Positions 8,025 to 16,409 of a DNA stretch of 64,000 bases are shown piece by piece. The DNA lies in assembly GCA_014649555.1 (NCBI GenBank), contig BMTG01000004.1, positions 434,001-498,000 on the forward strand. The letters are read 5' to 3'. A model generated the notes under the pieces. That model saw only the letters and a list, made by a program, of their open reading frames with translations, searched no databases and was not told the origin of the DNA. The translations under genes were made by a program, and so were the position numbers. This DNA comes from Streptomyces globisporus (lineage in GTDB: Bacteria > Actinomycetota > Actinomycetes > Streptomycetales > Streptomycetaceae). Positions within the stretch are counted from its first letter, which is position 1; each line of letters begins with the position of its first letter.

Positions 8025-8656
8025 CCGAAGATCTCTTCCTGCTGCGTGACGGCCTGGTGCGCATGCTGGAGGCGTACGACTTCGAGATCGCCGCGGCTGT
8101 GGAAACAGGGCCCGAACTGACCAAGGCACTCGCCGAGTTGGAGCCGGACGTCGCTGTCGTCGACGTCCGGCTCCCGCCTTCGCACACGGACGAGGGGCTC
8201 CAGTGCGCCCTGGCCGCCCGCCGGGCCCGGCCGGGGCTGCCGGTGCTGGTGCTCTCGCAGCACGTGGAGCAGTTGTACGCACGGGAGTTGCTGGCGGACG
8301 GCAACGGCGGGGTCGGCTATCTGCTGAAGGACCGGGTCTTCGACGCGGACCAGTTCATCGACGCGGTACGGCGGGTGGCGGCGGGCGGCACGGCGATGGA
8401 CCCGCAGGTCATCTCCCAGCTCCTGTCGCGCCGTTCGCAGGACAAGCCGATGGGCCGTCTCACTCCGCGCGAGCGGGAGGTGATGGAGCTGGTGGCGCAG
8501 GGCAGGTCGAACGCCGCCATCGCCGCGCAGCTGGTCATCACGGAACGGGCGGTGGCCAAGCACACGTCGAACATCTTCGGGAAGCTCGATCTGCCTCCGT
8601 CGGACGACGACAACCGCCGGGTGCTGGCGGTGCTGGCGTATCTGGACCACGGCTGA
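8009..8656 (+). CDS. NarL/FixJ-type response regulator
   Basis: A 215-aa protein. The TTG start at 8009 lies inside the kinase gene with GGAG 5 bases upstream, and gives the family N-terminus (M)RVVLAEDLFLLRDGL; a start after the kinase stop would remove the acidic pocket. Receiver: acidic pair at residues 7-8, phosphoacceptor Asp52 (VAVVDVRLPP), conserved Lys in YLLKD. The C-terminal LuxR-type HTH reads LTPREREVMELVAQG, SNAAIAAQLVITERAVAKH. It should be phosphorylated by the overlapping kinase; the divergent MMPL exporter is the best target guess. Confidence 0.93.
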   Translation: MRVVLAEDLFLLRDGLVRMLEAYDFEIAAAVETGPELTKALAELEPDVAVVDVRLPPSHTDEGLQCALAARRARPGLPVLVLSQHVEQLYARELLADGNGGVGYLLKDRVFDADQFIDAVRRVAAGGTAMDPQVISQLLSRRSQDKPMGRLTPREREVMELVAQGRSNAAIAAQLVITERAVAKHTSNIFGKLDLPPSDDDNRRVLAVLAYLDHG

Positions 8657-8671
8657 GCGTGCCGTGTGTAC

Positions 8672-8707
8672 GGGGCCGGGGCTTCCGGCTCCGGCGTACG
8701 CGGCCCC
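8672..8707. terminator. Possible hairpin terminator
   Basis: GGGGCCG (8672-8678) pairs with CGGCCCC (8701-8707), with a second imperfect GC hairpin nested inside. It lies between the convergent response-regulator and MarR genes, where a terminator is expected. Confidence 0.45.
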
Positions 8708-8716
8708 CGGCTCCGT

Positions 8717-9211
8717 TCAGCCCGTGAACCAGCCCGCCGCGTCCAGCCGGAACGCGCCGCCCGGGGCCATCGTGCGCAGGTCCTGCTCCAGGGCGGCCAG
8801 CCGTTCCTCGCCCAGCGTCCGGGCCCAGTCCGCCCGCAGCCGGTCGAAGCCCTCGGCCGACCTGGCCAGCAGGTCGACACCGTGCGGGGTGAGGCGGATC
8901 CGGGTGCGCCGGCCGTCGGCGGGGTCCGGGGCGCGCTCCACGTAGCCGAGGGCCTCCAGCTTCTCGACGGTCTTCCCGGCAGCCTGCTTGGAGACTCCGA
9001 GGCGGCGCCCGATGTCGCTGATGGCCGCACCGTCGCGCCCCACCGCCTGGAGGGCGAAGCCGTACGCGGGCCGGGTCTCGGGGTGCCCGTGCTCGGCGAG
9101 GTCCCGGTGCAGGGCGTCGATGATCGAGCGGAAGCCGGCGAAGAGGAGCAGCGGCAGCTCGAATCCGTTGCGAGACTCGACAACCTGGTTTACCTTTTTT
9201 TCGTCAACCAT
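8717..9211 (-). CDS. MarR-family transcriptional regulator
   Basis: A 164-aa protein with a MarR winged helix: the recognition region is ISDIGRRLGVSKQAAGKTVEKLEALGYVERAPDPADGR, with the wing RRTRIRLTPHG. It is divergent from the AhpD-like gene, with 32 bases between the start codons, so it likely represses both. On the minus strand GGGAGATAGGA precedes the ATG at 9211 with good spacing. One internal Cys-free hydrophobic N-terminal helix (FELPLLLFAGF) fits the MarR dimer region. The ligand is unknown; peroxide or a phenolic compound would fit the neighbour. Confidence 0.93.
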   Translation of the reverse strand: MVDEKKVNQVVESRNGFELPLLLFAGFRSIIDALHRDLAEHGHPETRPAYGFALQAVGRDGAAISDIGRRLGVSKQAAGKTVEKLEALGYVERAPDPADGRRTRIRLTPHGVDLLARSAEGFDRLRADWARTLGEERLAALEQDLRTMAPGGAFRLDAAGWFTG

Positions 9212-9217
9212 GTTGTC
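9203..9217. promoter_or_regulatory. Candidate MarR operator
   Basis: GTCAACCATGTTGTC is an imperfect palindrome (CAAC-CAT-GTTG core) that includes the MarR start codon. A related dyad AACCTGGTT lies at 9182-9190, and a wider inverted pair TCGACAAC/GTTGTCGA spans 9178-9219. Binding here would block both divergent genes. Confidence 0.5.
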
Positions 9218-9243
9218 GATCCTATCTCCCTGAAAGGTTCGCC

Positions 9244-9789
9244 ATGCCCTTTGCCGATCTCACCCCCACCACCGCCCCACCCGCATCGCGGCGCGCCATG
9301 GAGGCGGTGACGGAGCGTCTCGGATACCTGCCCGCCGCCGTCGCCCGCCTCGCCGCCTCGCCCCACGCCCTGGACGGCTTCCTGAAGATCAGCGCGATCT
9401 TCGATGCCTGCACGCTGGACCCGCTCTCCCGCGAGGTCGTCGTCATGACGATGGCCACCCGCAACGACTGCCACGTCTGCGTCGCGATGCACACGGCGAA
9501 ACTGACCGGTGCGGGCGCCGGCCCGGCGCTGATCGCCGCTCTGCGCGAGGGTACGCAGGCCCCGCTGCCGGACGAAAGCCTGGACGCCGTAAGGCGGTTC
9601 ACGCTGGCGGTGCTCGCCTCGGCGGGCGCGGTGGACGACGTGGACCTGCGGGACTTCCTCGCGTACGGCTACACCGAGCAGAACGCCCTCGAAGTGGTCC
9701 TGGGCATCGGCGCGTACACCCTGTCGACTCTGGCCAACCGGCTCACGGGAGCCCCCGTGGACGAGCAACTGGCTTCGTTCGCAGGCTAG
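9244..9789 (+). CDS. Carboxymuconolactone decarboxylase / AhpD-like protein
   Basis: A 181-aa cytosolic protein. The helical CMD core carries the AhpD-type redox motif C76-H-V-C79-V-A-M-H83 preceded by the conserved LSREVVVMTMATRN, so a thiol-disulfide peroxidase-like role is more likely than a decarboxylase. A second half-motif follows (FLAYGYTEQNALEVVLGI). AAAGG stands 7 bases before ATG 9244. It is controlled, by arrangement, by the divergent MarR regulator. Such pairs often respond to organic hydroperoxides or nitrosative stress; the substrate cannot be read here. Confidence 0.9.
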   Translation: MPFADLTPTTAPPASRRAMEAVTERLGYLPAAVARLAASPHALDGFLKISAIFDACTLDPLSREVVVMTMATRNDCHVCVAMHTAKLTGAGAGPALIAALREGTQAPLPDESLDAVRRFTLAVLASAGAVDDVDLRDFLAYGYTEQNALEVVLGIGAYTLSTLANRLTGAPVDEQLASFAG

Positions 9790-9867
9790 TCGGCGGGTGA
9801 GCTGAACGGGTCGGGCTCCCCGTCCGTATGGGACGTCACGCTTCTCCCTCGAAGCACGAGGAGTCCC

Positions 9868-11427
9868 ATGCGACGCACATCGCGCAAGAAACGTTCCACG
9901 CTGGCCAACCGGGCCATCGCCGCCTCCGCAGCCCTGATCCTGGGGGGAGGCGGTCTGGTCGCGGTCAATGTCTACGCCTCCGCGGGAGAAGGACCGTCCG
10001 GTTCTTCTCCGCCCACCCGGACGCAGAATGCCGGCCGCCAGCTGTCCACCATCGACTGCCCCGAAGCCGTCAACGGACTGCCCGAGGTGCCGGACGAGGC
10101 ACGCGGGGAGGTCGACCGCGAACTCGCGGCGATGGATACCCAGATCACCGACGCCTACCAGCAGTTCGCGGACCGGAAGGAGCAGATAGCCCGGGATCCC
10201 GGGCTGGCGGAGAACGCCGTGCTCGGCCCGTTGCGCAGCAAGCGGACGGCGAGCCTCGACCGTATCGGCATCGCGATCGGGCGCGCGGGCGAGCGGCCCG
10301 CGGGGCTGGAGAGCCTCGCCGGGTGCAGCCTGCGCGCCGACGACAGCCGCGGCGGGAACGGCGGCGGCCGCGGCGACGGCAACGGCGGCGGTGACGGTGG
10401 CCAGGACGACGGCCAGGGCCAGGACCAAGGTCAGAATCAGGGCCAGGACGGGGGCCAGGGGCAGGACCCCGGACAGGACCCTGGCCAAGGTCAGGATCCC
10501 GGCCAGGGCGAGGACCCCGAGCAGGATCAGGGCCAGGGCGGCAACGGGCCCGTGGCCGCCGATTTCGTCGATATCCAGTCCGTGCAGCCCAACGCCGACC
10601 GGCCCCGCCAGCGCCGCGGCGCGTCCCGGGGCACCTTCACCACCGACTGCGGCCGTAATGAGAACGGGAAGTTCAACCCGGACAACGTCATCGTCGCGCC
10701 CGGCGTGAGCAACGGCGCGCACCATATGCACGACTACATCGGCAACCAGGCCAACGACGCCTTCGCGAGCGACGACGATCTGGCGAACGGCGCGACCACC
10801 TGCCGCAACCAGGGCGACCGCTCCACCTACTACTGGCCGGTCCTGCGTCTGCAGAACGGGCAGGACGAGAACGACGTGGACGCGGACGGCGGCGGCCGGG
10901 ACCAGAACGTCGGCGAGATCCAGACCCCGTCGCAGGTGACGCTGAAGTTCGTCGGCTCGCCCGTCGGCCGGGTCACCGCGATGCCGCGCTTCCTGCGGAT
11001 CATCACCGGGGACGCGAAGGCGTTCACCAACGGCGACGCCAATGCCAACGCCTCGTGGAGCTGCACCGGATTCGAGGACCGCCAGTTGAAGGACAAGTAT
11101 CCGATCTGTCCCGAGGGCAGTCAGGTGGTGCGGACGTTCGCCTTCCAGAACTGCTGGGACGGGCAGAACACCGACAGTGCCAACCACCGCACCCATGTGG
11201 CGTTCGCGCAGGGGAACGGGCGTTGCCCGAGCGGGTTCCGGGCGGTGCCGCAGCTGGTGCAGCGCATCGTCTACGACGTTCCGCCGGGGCCCGGCTTCGC
11301 CGTGGACTCGTTCCCCGAGCAGTTGCACAAGCCGATCACCGATCATGGCGACTTCATCAATGTCTTCGACGATCGGCTGATGAACAAGATGGTCCGGTGC
11401 ATCAACGACGGCCGCCGCTGCCGCTGA
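9868..11427 (+). CDS. Secreted DUF1996 protein with Gly/Gln/Asp linker
   Basis: A 519-aa protein. Residues 1-38 form a signal sequence with a basic start ([10 protein letters not shown]) and a hydrophobic core ([20 protein letters not shown]). Residues 40-155 are a helical N-terminal domain with two Cys. About 160-232 is a low-complexity linker built of GQ, GQD and PGQ repeats. The C-terminal DUF1996 domain has the typical metal-site-like [11 protein letters not shown] and NHRTHVAFA motifs plus several Cys pairs ([27 protein letters not shown]). AGGAG precedes the ATG. DUF1996 proteins are extracellular and often occur with carbohydrate-binding modules; the activity is not established. Confidence 0.9.
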   Translation: MRRTSRKKRSTLANRAIAASAALILGGGGLVAVNVYASAGEGPSGSSPPTRTQNAGRQLSTIDCPEAVNGLPEVPDEARGEVDRELAAMDTQITDAYQQFADRKEQIARDPGLAENAVLGPLRSKRTASLDRIGIAIGRAGERPAGLESLAGCSLRADDSRGGNGGGRGDGNGGGDGGQDDGQGQDQGQNQGQDGGQGQDPGQDPGQGQDPGQGEDPEQDQGQGGNGPVAADFVDIQSVQPNADRPRQRRGASRGTFTTDCGRNENGKFNPDNVIVAPGVSNGAHHMHDYIGNQANDAFASDDDLANGATTCRNQGDRSTYYWPVLRLQNGQDENDVDADGGGRDQNVGEIQTPSQVTLKFVGSPVGRVTAMPRFLRIITGDAKAFTNGDANANASWSCTGFEDRQLKDKYPICPEGSQVVRTFAFQNCWDGQNTDSANHRTHVAFAQGNGRCPSGFRAVPQLVQRIVYDVPPGPGFAVDSFPEQLHKPITDHGDFINVFDDRLMNKMVRCINDGRRCR

Positions 11428-11460
11428 CGCGGCGCGTGCGGCCCCCGTGAACCTGCGCGG

Positions 11461-11949
11461 TCAGCCCGGGTGGTGACCGGAGTGCCCGTCCTCGCTCCCC
11501 CCTCCGCCACTGTCCCCCGAGTGGTGAGGCGAGGCGGTCTCCACCGTCCCCCCGAGCCGGCCGCGCAGCGCCGCGACGACCCCCGGTTCACCGACGGCCA
11601 CCCACCGCCGTCCGACGAGGTACGAGCCGCCGTAGTCCTTGGCCTCGTTGATCCACTCCCGCTGCCCGCGGTCGGTGGCGAAGGTGGTGAGGACGTAACG
11701 CCCGTCGTTCGCCTTGCAGTTGGCCTGCCGGAGCTCGGCCGCGTCGGTCTGCACGTTCGGGTCGCAGCCGGCCTTCTTCGCCAGCTGCTCCAGCGTGCCC
11801 GTCGCGGCCGGCTTCGGGGTGGGCCGCACCCGGCCGCCGTTGTCGTCGGCCGGTTCCGTGCTGCACCCGGCCAGGAGCAGAAATCCCGCCAGGACAAGGG
11901 CCGTCGCCCCGCCGCGCCGCGTGTTTCGCCATTCCGGTTGTGTCACCAT
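11461..11949 (-). CDS. Small secreted lipoprotein of unknown function
   Basis: A 162-aa product from ATG 11949 (AGGATGG upstream); an earlier ATG at 11964 has no ribosome site. The signal peptide ends in a lipobox LLLAG-Cys29. The mature part is about 130 residues with two more Cys (AGCDPN, ANCKAN), the segment VLTTFATDRGQREWINEAKDYGGSYLVGRRW, and a Gly/His-rich tail ending in HSGHHPG. No known enzyme motif is visible. It converges with the DUF1996 gene and is followed on the same strand by nothing in operon range. Confidence 0.85.
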   Translation of the reverse strand: MVTQPEWRNTRRGGATALVLAGFLLLAGCSTEPADDNGGRVRPTPKPAATGTLEQLAKKAGCDPNVQTDAAELRQANCKANDGRYVLTTFATDRGQREWINEAKDYGGSYLVGRRWVAVGEPGVVAALRGRLGGTVETASPHHSGDSGGGGSEDGHSGHHPG

Positions 11950-11976
11950 CGGGCCATCCTGCACCCGGAAGCGGGG

Positions 11977-12729
11977 CTACGGGTGGGCTACGGCAAGACT
12001 CACGAGATACGCCTCCTCGACCTCGCCGTCCGGGAACAGAGCGGCCAGCAGAGCCCGTTCACGGTCGAAGAAGTCGCGGACCGCCACCGGGTCGCCGACC
12101 AGGAAGTCGGAGTGGGTGGCCATGTTGGCGATATGGGCGTCGACCGGTACGCGGCGACTCCACGCCGCCTGCCGGGTGCGGAAGTCCAGCCCGTCGGGCA
12201 GCACGGAGGGGTAGCGGGCCCGGCGGTTCGGGACGGCCGGTACCTCCACCCCGAAGAAGACCCGCATCCGGTTCTCCTGGTCGACCAGCCACTCCACGGC
12301 CGGGTCGCCGTCGTTCCACCACAGGGCGAGCGCCCCGCCCGGCCGCAGAACGCGACGGGCCTCGGGGATCGAGCGGGCACGGTCGGTCCAGTGCCAGGCC
12401 TGGGCGTACGTGATCAGGTCCATCGACCCGGTCCGCAGCGGCAGGTTGTTCCCGTCACCCCGGACCAGCGGCACGTCCGGCAGGCTCCGGGCGAACTGCT
12501 CGGCCATCCCGTCGCCCGGCTCCACCGCGGTGACCCGGGCCCCGCGCTCGTACAGCCGGGCCGTGCCGAGCCCCGTGCCCGCGCCGACGTCCGCGACCCG
12601 GGCTCCGGCGAGCGGGATTCCGGCCAGCTCCTCGATCGCGTCGAACAGCGCGGGCGGGTAGGAGGGGCGGTGGGCGTCGTAGGCGGCGGCGATGGCGTCG
12701 AAGGAGCGGGCCTGCACAGGTTTCGTCAT
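11977..12729 (-). CDS. SAM-dependent methyltransferase, class I
   Basis: A 250-aa protein with the Rossmann methyltransferase motifs in order: ARVADVGAGTGLGTARL (SAM loop), VTAVEPGDGM (acidic ribose contact), LVRGDGNNLPL, and RVLRPGGALALWWN. Immediately before motif I is the UbiE/Methyltransf_11-type opening FDAIAAAYDAHRPSYPPALFDAIEEL. I chose ATG 12729, as homologues start just before this segment; the alternative at 12780 would add 17 residues without a ribosome site. The substrate is unknown. It lies divergent from the putative diiron enzyme at 12821. Confidence 0.9.
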   Translation of the reverse strand: MTKPVQARSFDAIAAAYDAHRPSYPPALFDAIEELAGIPLAGARVADVGAGTGLGTARLYERGARVTAVEPGDGMAEQFARSLPDVPLVRGDGNNLPLRTGSMDLITYAQAWHWTDRARSIPEARRVLRPGGALALWWNDGDPAVEWLVDQENRMRVFFGVEVPAVPNRRARYPSVLPDGLDFRTRQAAWSRRVPVDAHIANMATHSDFLVGDPVAVRDFFDRERALLAALFPDGEVEEAYLVSLAVAHP

Positions 12730-12820
12730 ACAGCGATCATCGCGTGATGCCTCGCGGAGTCGCAGGGAAAATGCCTGCACGCCTCTGGTCCACCCGCATA
12801 CCCGTCAGTACATTGACAGC

Positions 12821-13726
12821 ATGTCTAACACGCAGCCAGCGGCGGTCGCGTCGGAGCGGACGCCCCTCAAGGCCCGCAAGGTGTCCTTCGCCTGGGAGAA
12901 GACCCCCCTGCACTGGGTGCCGGGCGACCCGTTCACCACGCACACCATCAACGTGCTCCATCTGCTGCTCCCGGCCGGGGAACGCTGGTTCATCCACGTC
13001 TACCGGCAGATCCTCCCGTACATCCATGACGACCAGCTCCGCGAGGACGTCATCGGGTTCATCGGGCAGGAGGCCGTGCACTCGCAGGCGCACGACGATG
13101 TACTGCCGCATCTGCGGGAGTTGGGCCTCGACCCGACCCCGTACACCGCGCAGGTGGACTGGTTCTTCGAGAAGCTGCTCGGGGACCGGACGCTGCCGCC
13201 GGGGCGGGCGTCGAAGTGGTGGCTGATGGAGCGGGTGGCGACGATCGCGGCGATCGAGCACTACACGGCGTTCCTCGGCGACTGGATCCTCAACGCCGAG
13301 GCCCTGGACCGCAAGGGCGCGGACCCGACCATGCTGGACCTCCTGCGCTGGCACGGGGCCGAGGAGGTGGAGCACCGGTCGGTGGCGTTCGACGTCTTCA
13401 TGCATGTGGACGGCGGCTACCGGCGGCGCGTGCGCACCTGGGCGGCGGCGTTCTCGGCGCTGGTGTTCCTCTGGCAGCGCGGCACCCGGTTCTTCATGGA
13501 GAACGACCCCACGCTGCTGGGCGGCAAGGCGTCCTTCAAGGCGTTCCACGCGAGCGGGAAGCAGGGCACACTGCCGAGCACGGGCGCGATTCTGCGCTCG
13601 GTCCCCAGCTATCTCAGCCGGTCCTACCACCCTTCGCACGAGGGCAGTACGGCCCAGGCCGTCGAGTATCTGACCCGCTCCCCCGCCGCCCTCGCCGCCG
13701 AGTCCGCCACGGCGAAGGGGGCCTGA
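12821..13726 (+). CDS. PF10118-type metal-dependent hydrolase / putative diiron enzyme
   Basis: A 301-aa protein named metal-dependent hydrolase in databases (PF10118). The helices carry E-x-x-H and related motifs: QEAVHSQAHDD, IAAIEHYTAFLGDW and HGAEEVEHRSVAFDVF. This Glu/His pattern is what a ferritin-like diiron centre uses, so an oxygenase or desaturase-like role is plausible. Near the start is FAWEKTPLHWVPGDP, typical of the family. ATG 12821 follows a weak ribosome site. The ferredoxin-fused reductase begins 3 bases after the stop, which fits an electron donor to this enzyme. The substrate is unknown. Confidence 0.85.
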   Translation: MSNTQPAAVASERTPLKARKVSFAWEKTPLHWVPGDPFTTHTINVLHLLLPAGERWFIHVYRQILPYIHDDQLREDVIGFIGQEAVHSQAHDDVLPHLRELGLDPTPYTAQVDWFFEKLLGDRTLPPGRASKWWLMERVATIAAIEHYTAFLGDWILNAEALDRKGADPTMLDLLRWHGAEEVEHRSVAFDVFMHVDGGYRRRVRTWAAAFSALVFLWQRGTRFFMENDPTLLGGKASFKAFHASGKQGTLPSTGAILRSVPSYLSRSYHPSHEGSTAQAVEYLTRSPAALAAESATAKGA

Positions 13727-13729
13727 CCG

Positions 13730-14818
13730 ATGGCGCTGCCCCGTCTCCGAACCGTCGTGCTGGTCTCCGGCGCCGCCCTGCTCACCCGACGCGCCCTGAA
13801 ACGCCGGATCGCCCGGTCACCGCTGTGGCCGCTGCCCGCCCTGCCCGAGCCGATATCGGGCCACTCGAAGCGGCGCGCGACGGCGGTCCGCAAGCTGCTG
13901 ATCACCGGGCGGACCGAGGTCGCCGAAGGGGTGGTCCAGCTCCGGTTGGAGGGGCCCGGCCTGCCGCCCTGGTCGCCCGGGGCCCATCTGGATCTGGTGC
14001 TGCCGTCGGGTCTGGTGCGGCAGTACTCGCTGTGCGGCGACCCGGAGGACACCGGGGCGTACACGGTGGCGACCCGGCTGGTGGCGGACGGCCGGGGCGG
14101 TTCGCGGGAGGTGCACGAACAGCTCCAGGAGGGCCTGGAGGTGGAGGTGCGGGGGCCGCGCAACCGCTTCCCGCTGACGGAGGCTCCGGGTTACGTCTTC
14201 GTCGTCGGCGGTATCGGGATCACCCCGGTGTGGCCGATGCTGCGGGCGCTGGCCGCGTCGGGGGCCGAGTGGCGGCTGCTGTACGGGGGCCGGTCGCGGG
14301 CGTCGATGCCGTTCCTGGAGGAGATCGAGAAGCTGGGCGCGGACGGGGACCGGGTCACGGTCGTCGCCCAGGACGAGGCGGGCCACCCGGACGTGGCTGG
14401 GGCGCTGGCGGACCTCGCCCCGGGGACGGCGGTCTACTGCTGCGGCCCCGAGCCGCTGATGGCCGCCGCCACCGCCGGGCTCCCCGAGGGCTGCACCCTG
14501 CACCTGGAGCGGTTCTCGGCGGCGACGGGCGGCGCGGCGGGCTCCGGTGAGGGCTCCGAGGCGTTCGAGGTGGAGCTGCGGCGCAGCGGGCGTACGGTGC
14601 CGGTCGCGGCCGGGCAGTCGGTGCTGGCCGCCGTCCGCGCGGAGCTGCCCCATGTGGCGTACTCCTGCGAGCAGGGGTTCTGCGGGACCTGCCAACAGCG
14701 CGTGCTGGAGGGCGAGATCGACCACCGGGACGAGCTGCTGACCGACGATGAGCGGGGCGACTCGATGCTGATCTGCGTCTCGCGGTGCCGGGGCGGGCGT
14801 CTCGTCCTCGACCTCTAG
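13730..14818 (+). CDS. Flavin/NAD(P)H reductase fused to 2Fe-2S ferredoxin (PDR/VanB type)
   Basis: A 362-aa electron-transfer protein. A short N-terminal basic/hydrophobic segment comes first. The flavin-binding barrel has RQYSLCGDP (FMN/FAD loop). The NAD(P) domain has VVGGIGITPVWPMLRAL and YCCGPEPLM. A plant-type ferredoxin is at the C-terminus with ligands Cys313, Cys318, Cys321 and Cys349 (SCEQGFCGTC and LIC). This is the domain order of phthalate dioxygenase reductases and vanillate demethylase reductases. GGGGG lies in the end of the upstream gene. Co-transcription with the putative diiron protein suggests it supplies electrons to it. Confidence 0.92.
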   Translation: MALPRLRTVVLVSGAALLTRRALKRRIARSPLWPLPALPEPISGHSKRRATAVRKLLITGRTEVAEGVVQLRLEGPGLPPWSPGAHLDLVLPSGLVRQYSLCGDPEDTGAYTVATRLVADGRGGSREVHEQLQEGLEVEVRGPRNRFPLTEAPGYVFVVGGIGITPVWPMLRALAASGAEWRLLYGGRSRASMPFLEEIEKLGADGDRVTVVAQDEAGHPDVAGALADLAPGTAVYCCGPEPLMAAATAGLPEGCTLHLERFSAATGGAAGSGEGSEAFEVELRRSGRTVPVAAGQSVLAAVRAELPHVAYSCEQGFCGTCQQRVLEGEIDHRDELLTDDERGDSMLICVSRCRGGRLVLDL

Positions 14819-14853
14819 GGTCTTCAGGGCCGCGCCCCGGATAGGCTGTTCGC

Positions 14854-15582
14854 ATGACGACCGGGGTGCGGCGCAGGATGGGCGTCGACGAGCGCAGACA
14901 GCAACTGATCGGCGTCGCGCTGGACTTGTTCAGCCGCCGCTCGCCCGAGGACGTGTCGATCGACGAGATCGCGGCCGCGGCGGGGATCTCGCGTCCGCTG
15001 GTGTACCACTACTTCCCCGGGAAGCAGAGCCTGTACGAGGCGGCGCTGCGCCGGGCCGCCGACGAGCTGGCGGCCCGCTTCCTGGAACCGCTCGAAGGGC
15101 CCCTGGGGGCGCGGCTGCTGCGGGTGATGAGGCGGTTCTTCGACTTCGTCGACGAGCACGGCCCGGGTTTCTCCGCGCTGATGCGCGGCGGCCCCGCGGT
15201 CGGCTCCTCGACGGCGAACGCCATGATCGACGGGGTGCGGCAGGCCGCGTACGAGCAGATCATCACGCACCTCGGGGTGAGCGGACCGCCCGCCCGGCTG
15301 GAGCTGGTGGTGCGCTCCTGGGTGTCGCTCGCCGAGTCGACGGCGCTGATCTGGCTGGACGGGCGGCGCATTCCACGCGAGGAGCTGGAGATGCAGCTGG
15401 TGCACGACTTCGCGGCGCTGGCCGCCGTCAGCGCCGCGTACGACCAGGAGATGGCGGGCATCGTGCTGCGGGTGCTGTCCCAGGAGCCGGCGGACGGCCC
15501 GTTCGGCGACCTGCTCGCCCGGCTCTCCGCGTTCGCACCGGACGCGCCCGCGGTCCCGGCCCGGCGGCTGCCGAACCCGTAG
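14854..15582 (+). CDS. TetR/AcrR-family transcriptional regulator
   Basis: A 242-aa protein. The N-terminal HTH is clear: DERRQQLIGVALDLFSRR, then VSIDEIAAAAGISRPLVYHYFPGKQSLYEAAL. The C-terminal ligand domain resembles TetR_C-type actinobacterial regulators (ELVVRSWVSLAESTALIWLDGRRI). It begins 35 bases after the reductase gene and probably controls the diiron enzyme-reductase pair, or itself; no palindrome was recognised in the short gap. Confidence 0.93.
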   Translation: MTTGVRRRMGVDERRQQLIGVALDLFSRRSPEDVSIDEIAAAAGISRPLVYHYFPGKQSLYEAALRRAADELAARFLEPLEGPLGARLLRVMRRFFDFVDEHGPGFSALMRGGPAVGSSTANAMIDGVRQAAYEQIITHLGVSGPPARLELVVRSWVSLAESTALIWLDGRRIPREELEMQLVHDFAALAAVSAAYDQEMAGIVLRVLSQEPADGPFGDLLARLSAFAPDAPAVPARRLPNP

Positions 15583-15588
15583 AACCGC

Positions 15589-16293
15589 TCAGGCGGGCAA
15601 GCCGTTGCGGTGGGAGACGCGGCGGGCGGCGGCCAGCAGGGCGTGGATCTGCGGGCCCGCCTGGTCGATCTCGGTGACCGGGCGGGGGAACGGCAGCCGG
15701 ACGTCCTCGTGGGCGTTCGGGTATTCGAGCCGCAGGGTCACCCCGTACCGGTCCATCGCCAGCGGCACGGCCCGGGTCATGCCGCGCTCCGGGCGGGGGT
15801 GGACCAGGCGCAGCAGCAGCGGGACCAGTTCGGCGTGGTCGTCCACGAGATGGGTGAGCATGCCCGCCTCGCAGGCGGCGACCGGATCGGTCTCCGCCTC
15901 CTCCAGCTCCTCCAGGGTGACGAAGGTGCGCCCCTCGGCGTCCTCCAGCACGGCCTGCCCGAACTCCATGCAGGTGGACTGCTCGGTGTCGGTGCTGTAC
16001 GGGGAGGCCAGCAGCCCGGTGACCGTGACGCGGGCGCGCAGCCGGTCGCGTACGGGGGTGGCGGCGATGTCCGTGAACTCCAGGCGGGCCGGGACGCGTT
16101 CGGCGCTCGGCGCGTGGTTGCCGTCGTTCGGGGCGTGCAGGTGGATGTGGCCCATCGCGCCCGTGCCGTCGAGGCGGCGGACTTCGGTGTGCAGCCCGTC
16201 GCTGACCACCGTCATGGAGTGGGAGACGGTCAGGATCGACCGGACACGCTCGGCGCGGGTCGGCTGCGTGGCGCGGGGGCGGGAAAGACGCAT
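15589..16293 (-). CDS. DUF2470 protein, probably heme/iron related
   Basis: A 234-aa cytosolic protein from ATG 16293 (CTGGAGAACTCGG upstream). The N-terminal half starts RLSRPRATQPTRAERVRSIL; the C-terminal 80 residues are a DUF2470 domain with AAC-AGMLTHLVDDHAELVPLLL, ending in a MDRYGVTLRL segment. DUF2470 forms the C-terminal domain of HugZ-type heme-binding proteins and accompanies split-barrel flavin proteins. The upstream iron box at 16335-16353 supports derepression at low iron. A heme-utilisation or iron-sensing role is an inference. Confidence 0.82.
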   Translation of the reverse strand: MRLSRPRATQPTRAERVRSILTVSHSMTVVSDGLHTEVRRLDGTGAMGHIHLHAPNDGNHAPSAERVPARLEFTDIAATPVRDRLRARVTVTGLLASPYSTDTEQSTCMEFGQAVLEDAEGRTFVTLEELEEAETDPVAACEAGMLTHLVDDHAELVPLLLRLVHPRPERGMTRAVPLAMDRYGVTLRLEYPNAHEDVRLPFPRPVTEIDQAGPQIHALLAAARRVSHRNGLPA

Positions 16294-16334
16294 CCGAGTT
16301 CTCCAGGGAGGGTCAGCGGAACCCAAGTGGCTAC

Positions 16335-16353
16335 TTAGGTATGCCTAACCTTA
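16335..16353. promoter_or_regulatory. Iron box (DmdR/IdeR-type operator)
   Basis: TTAGGTATGCCTAACCTTA matches the actinobacterial iron-box consensus TTAGGTTAGGCTAACCTAA at 15 of 19 positions, keeping both TTAGGT and TAACCT arms. It lies 42 bases upstream of the DUF2470 start, where a repressor would cover the promoter. Confidence 0.82.
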
Positions 16354-16409
16354 CTCACAAGGCGGTGGATGCGGGTAGTCCGGGGACACGAGTGACACAC
16401 AGGCCCTGG

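Noticed and set aside
12730..12780. Longer N-terminus for the methyltransferase (ATG 12780)
   Set aside because: The added residues (basic, Arg-rich) have no family counterpart and no ribosome site precedes them. They would also cover the region before the divergent gene at 12821.
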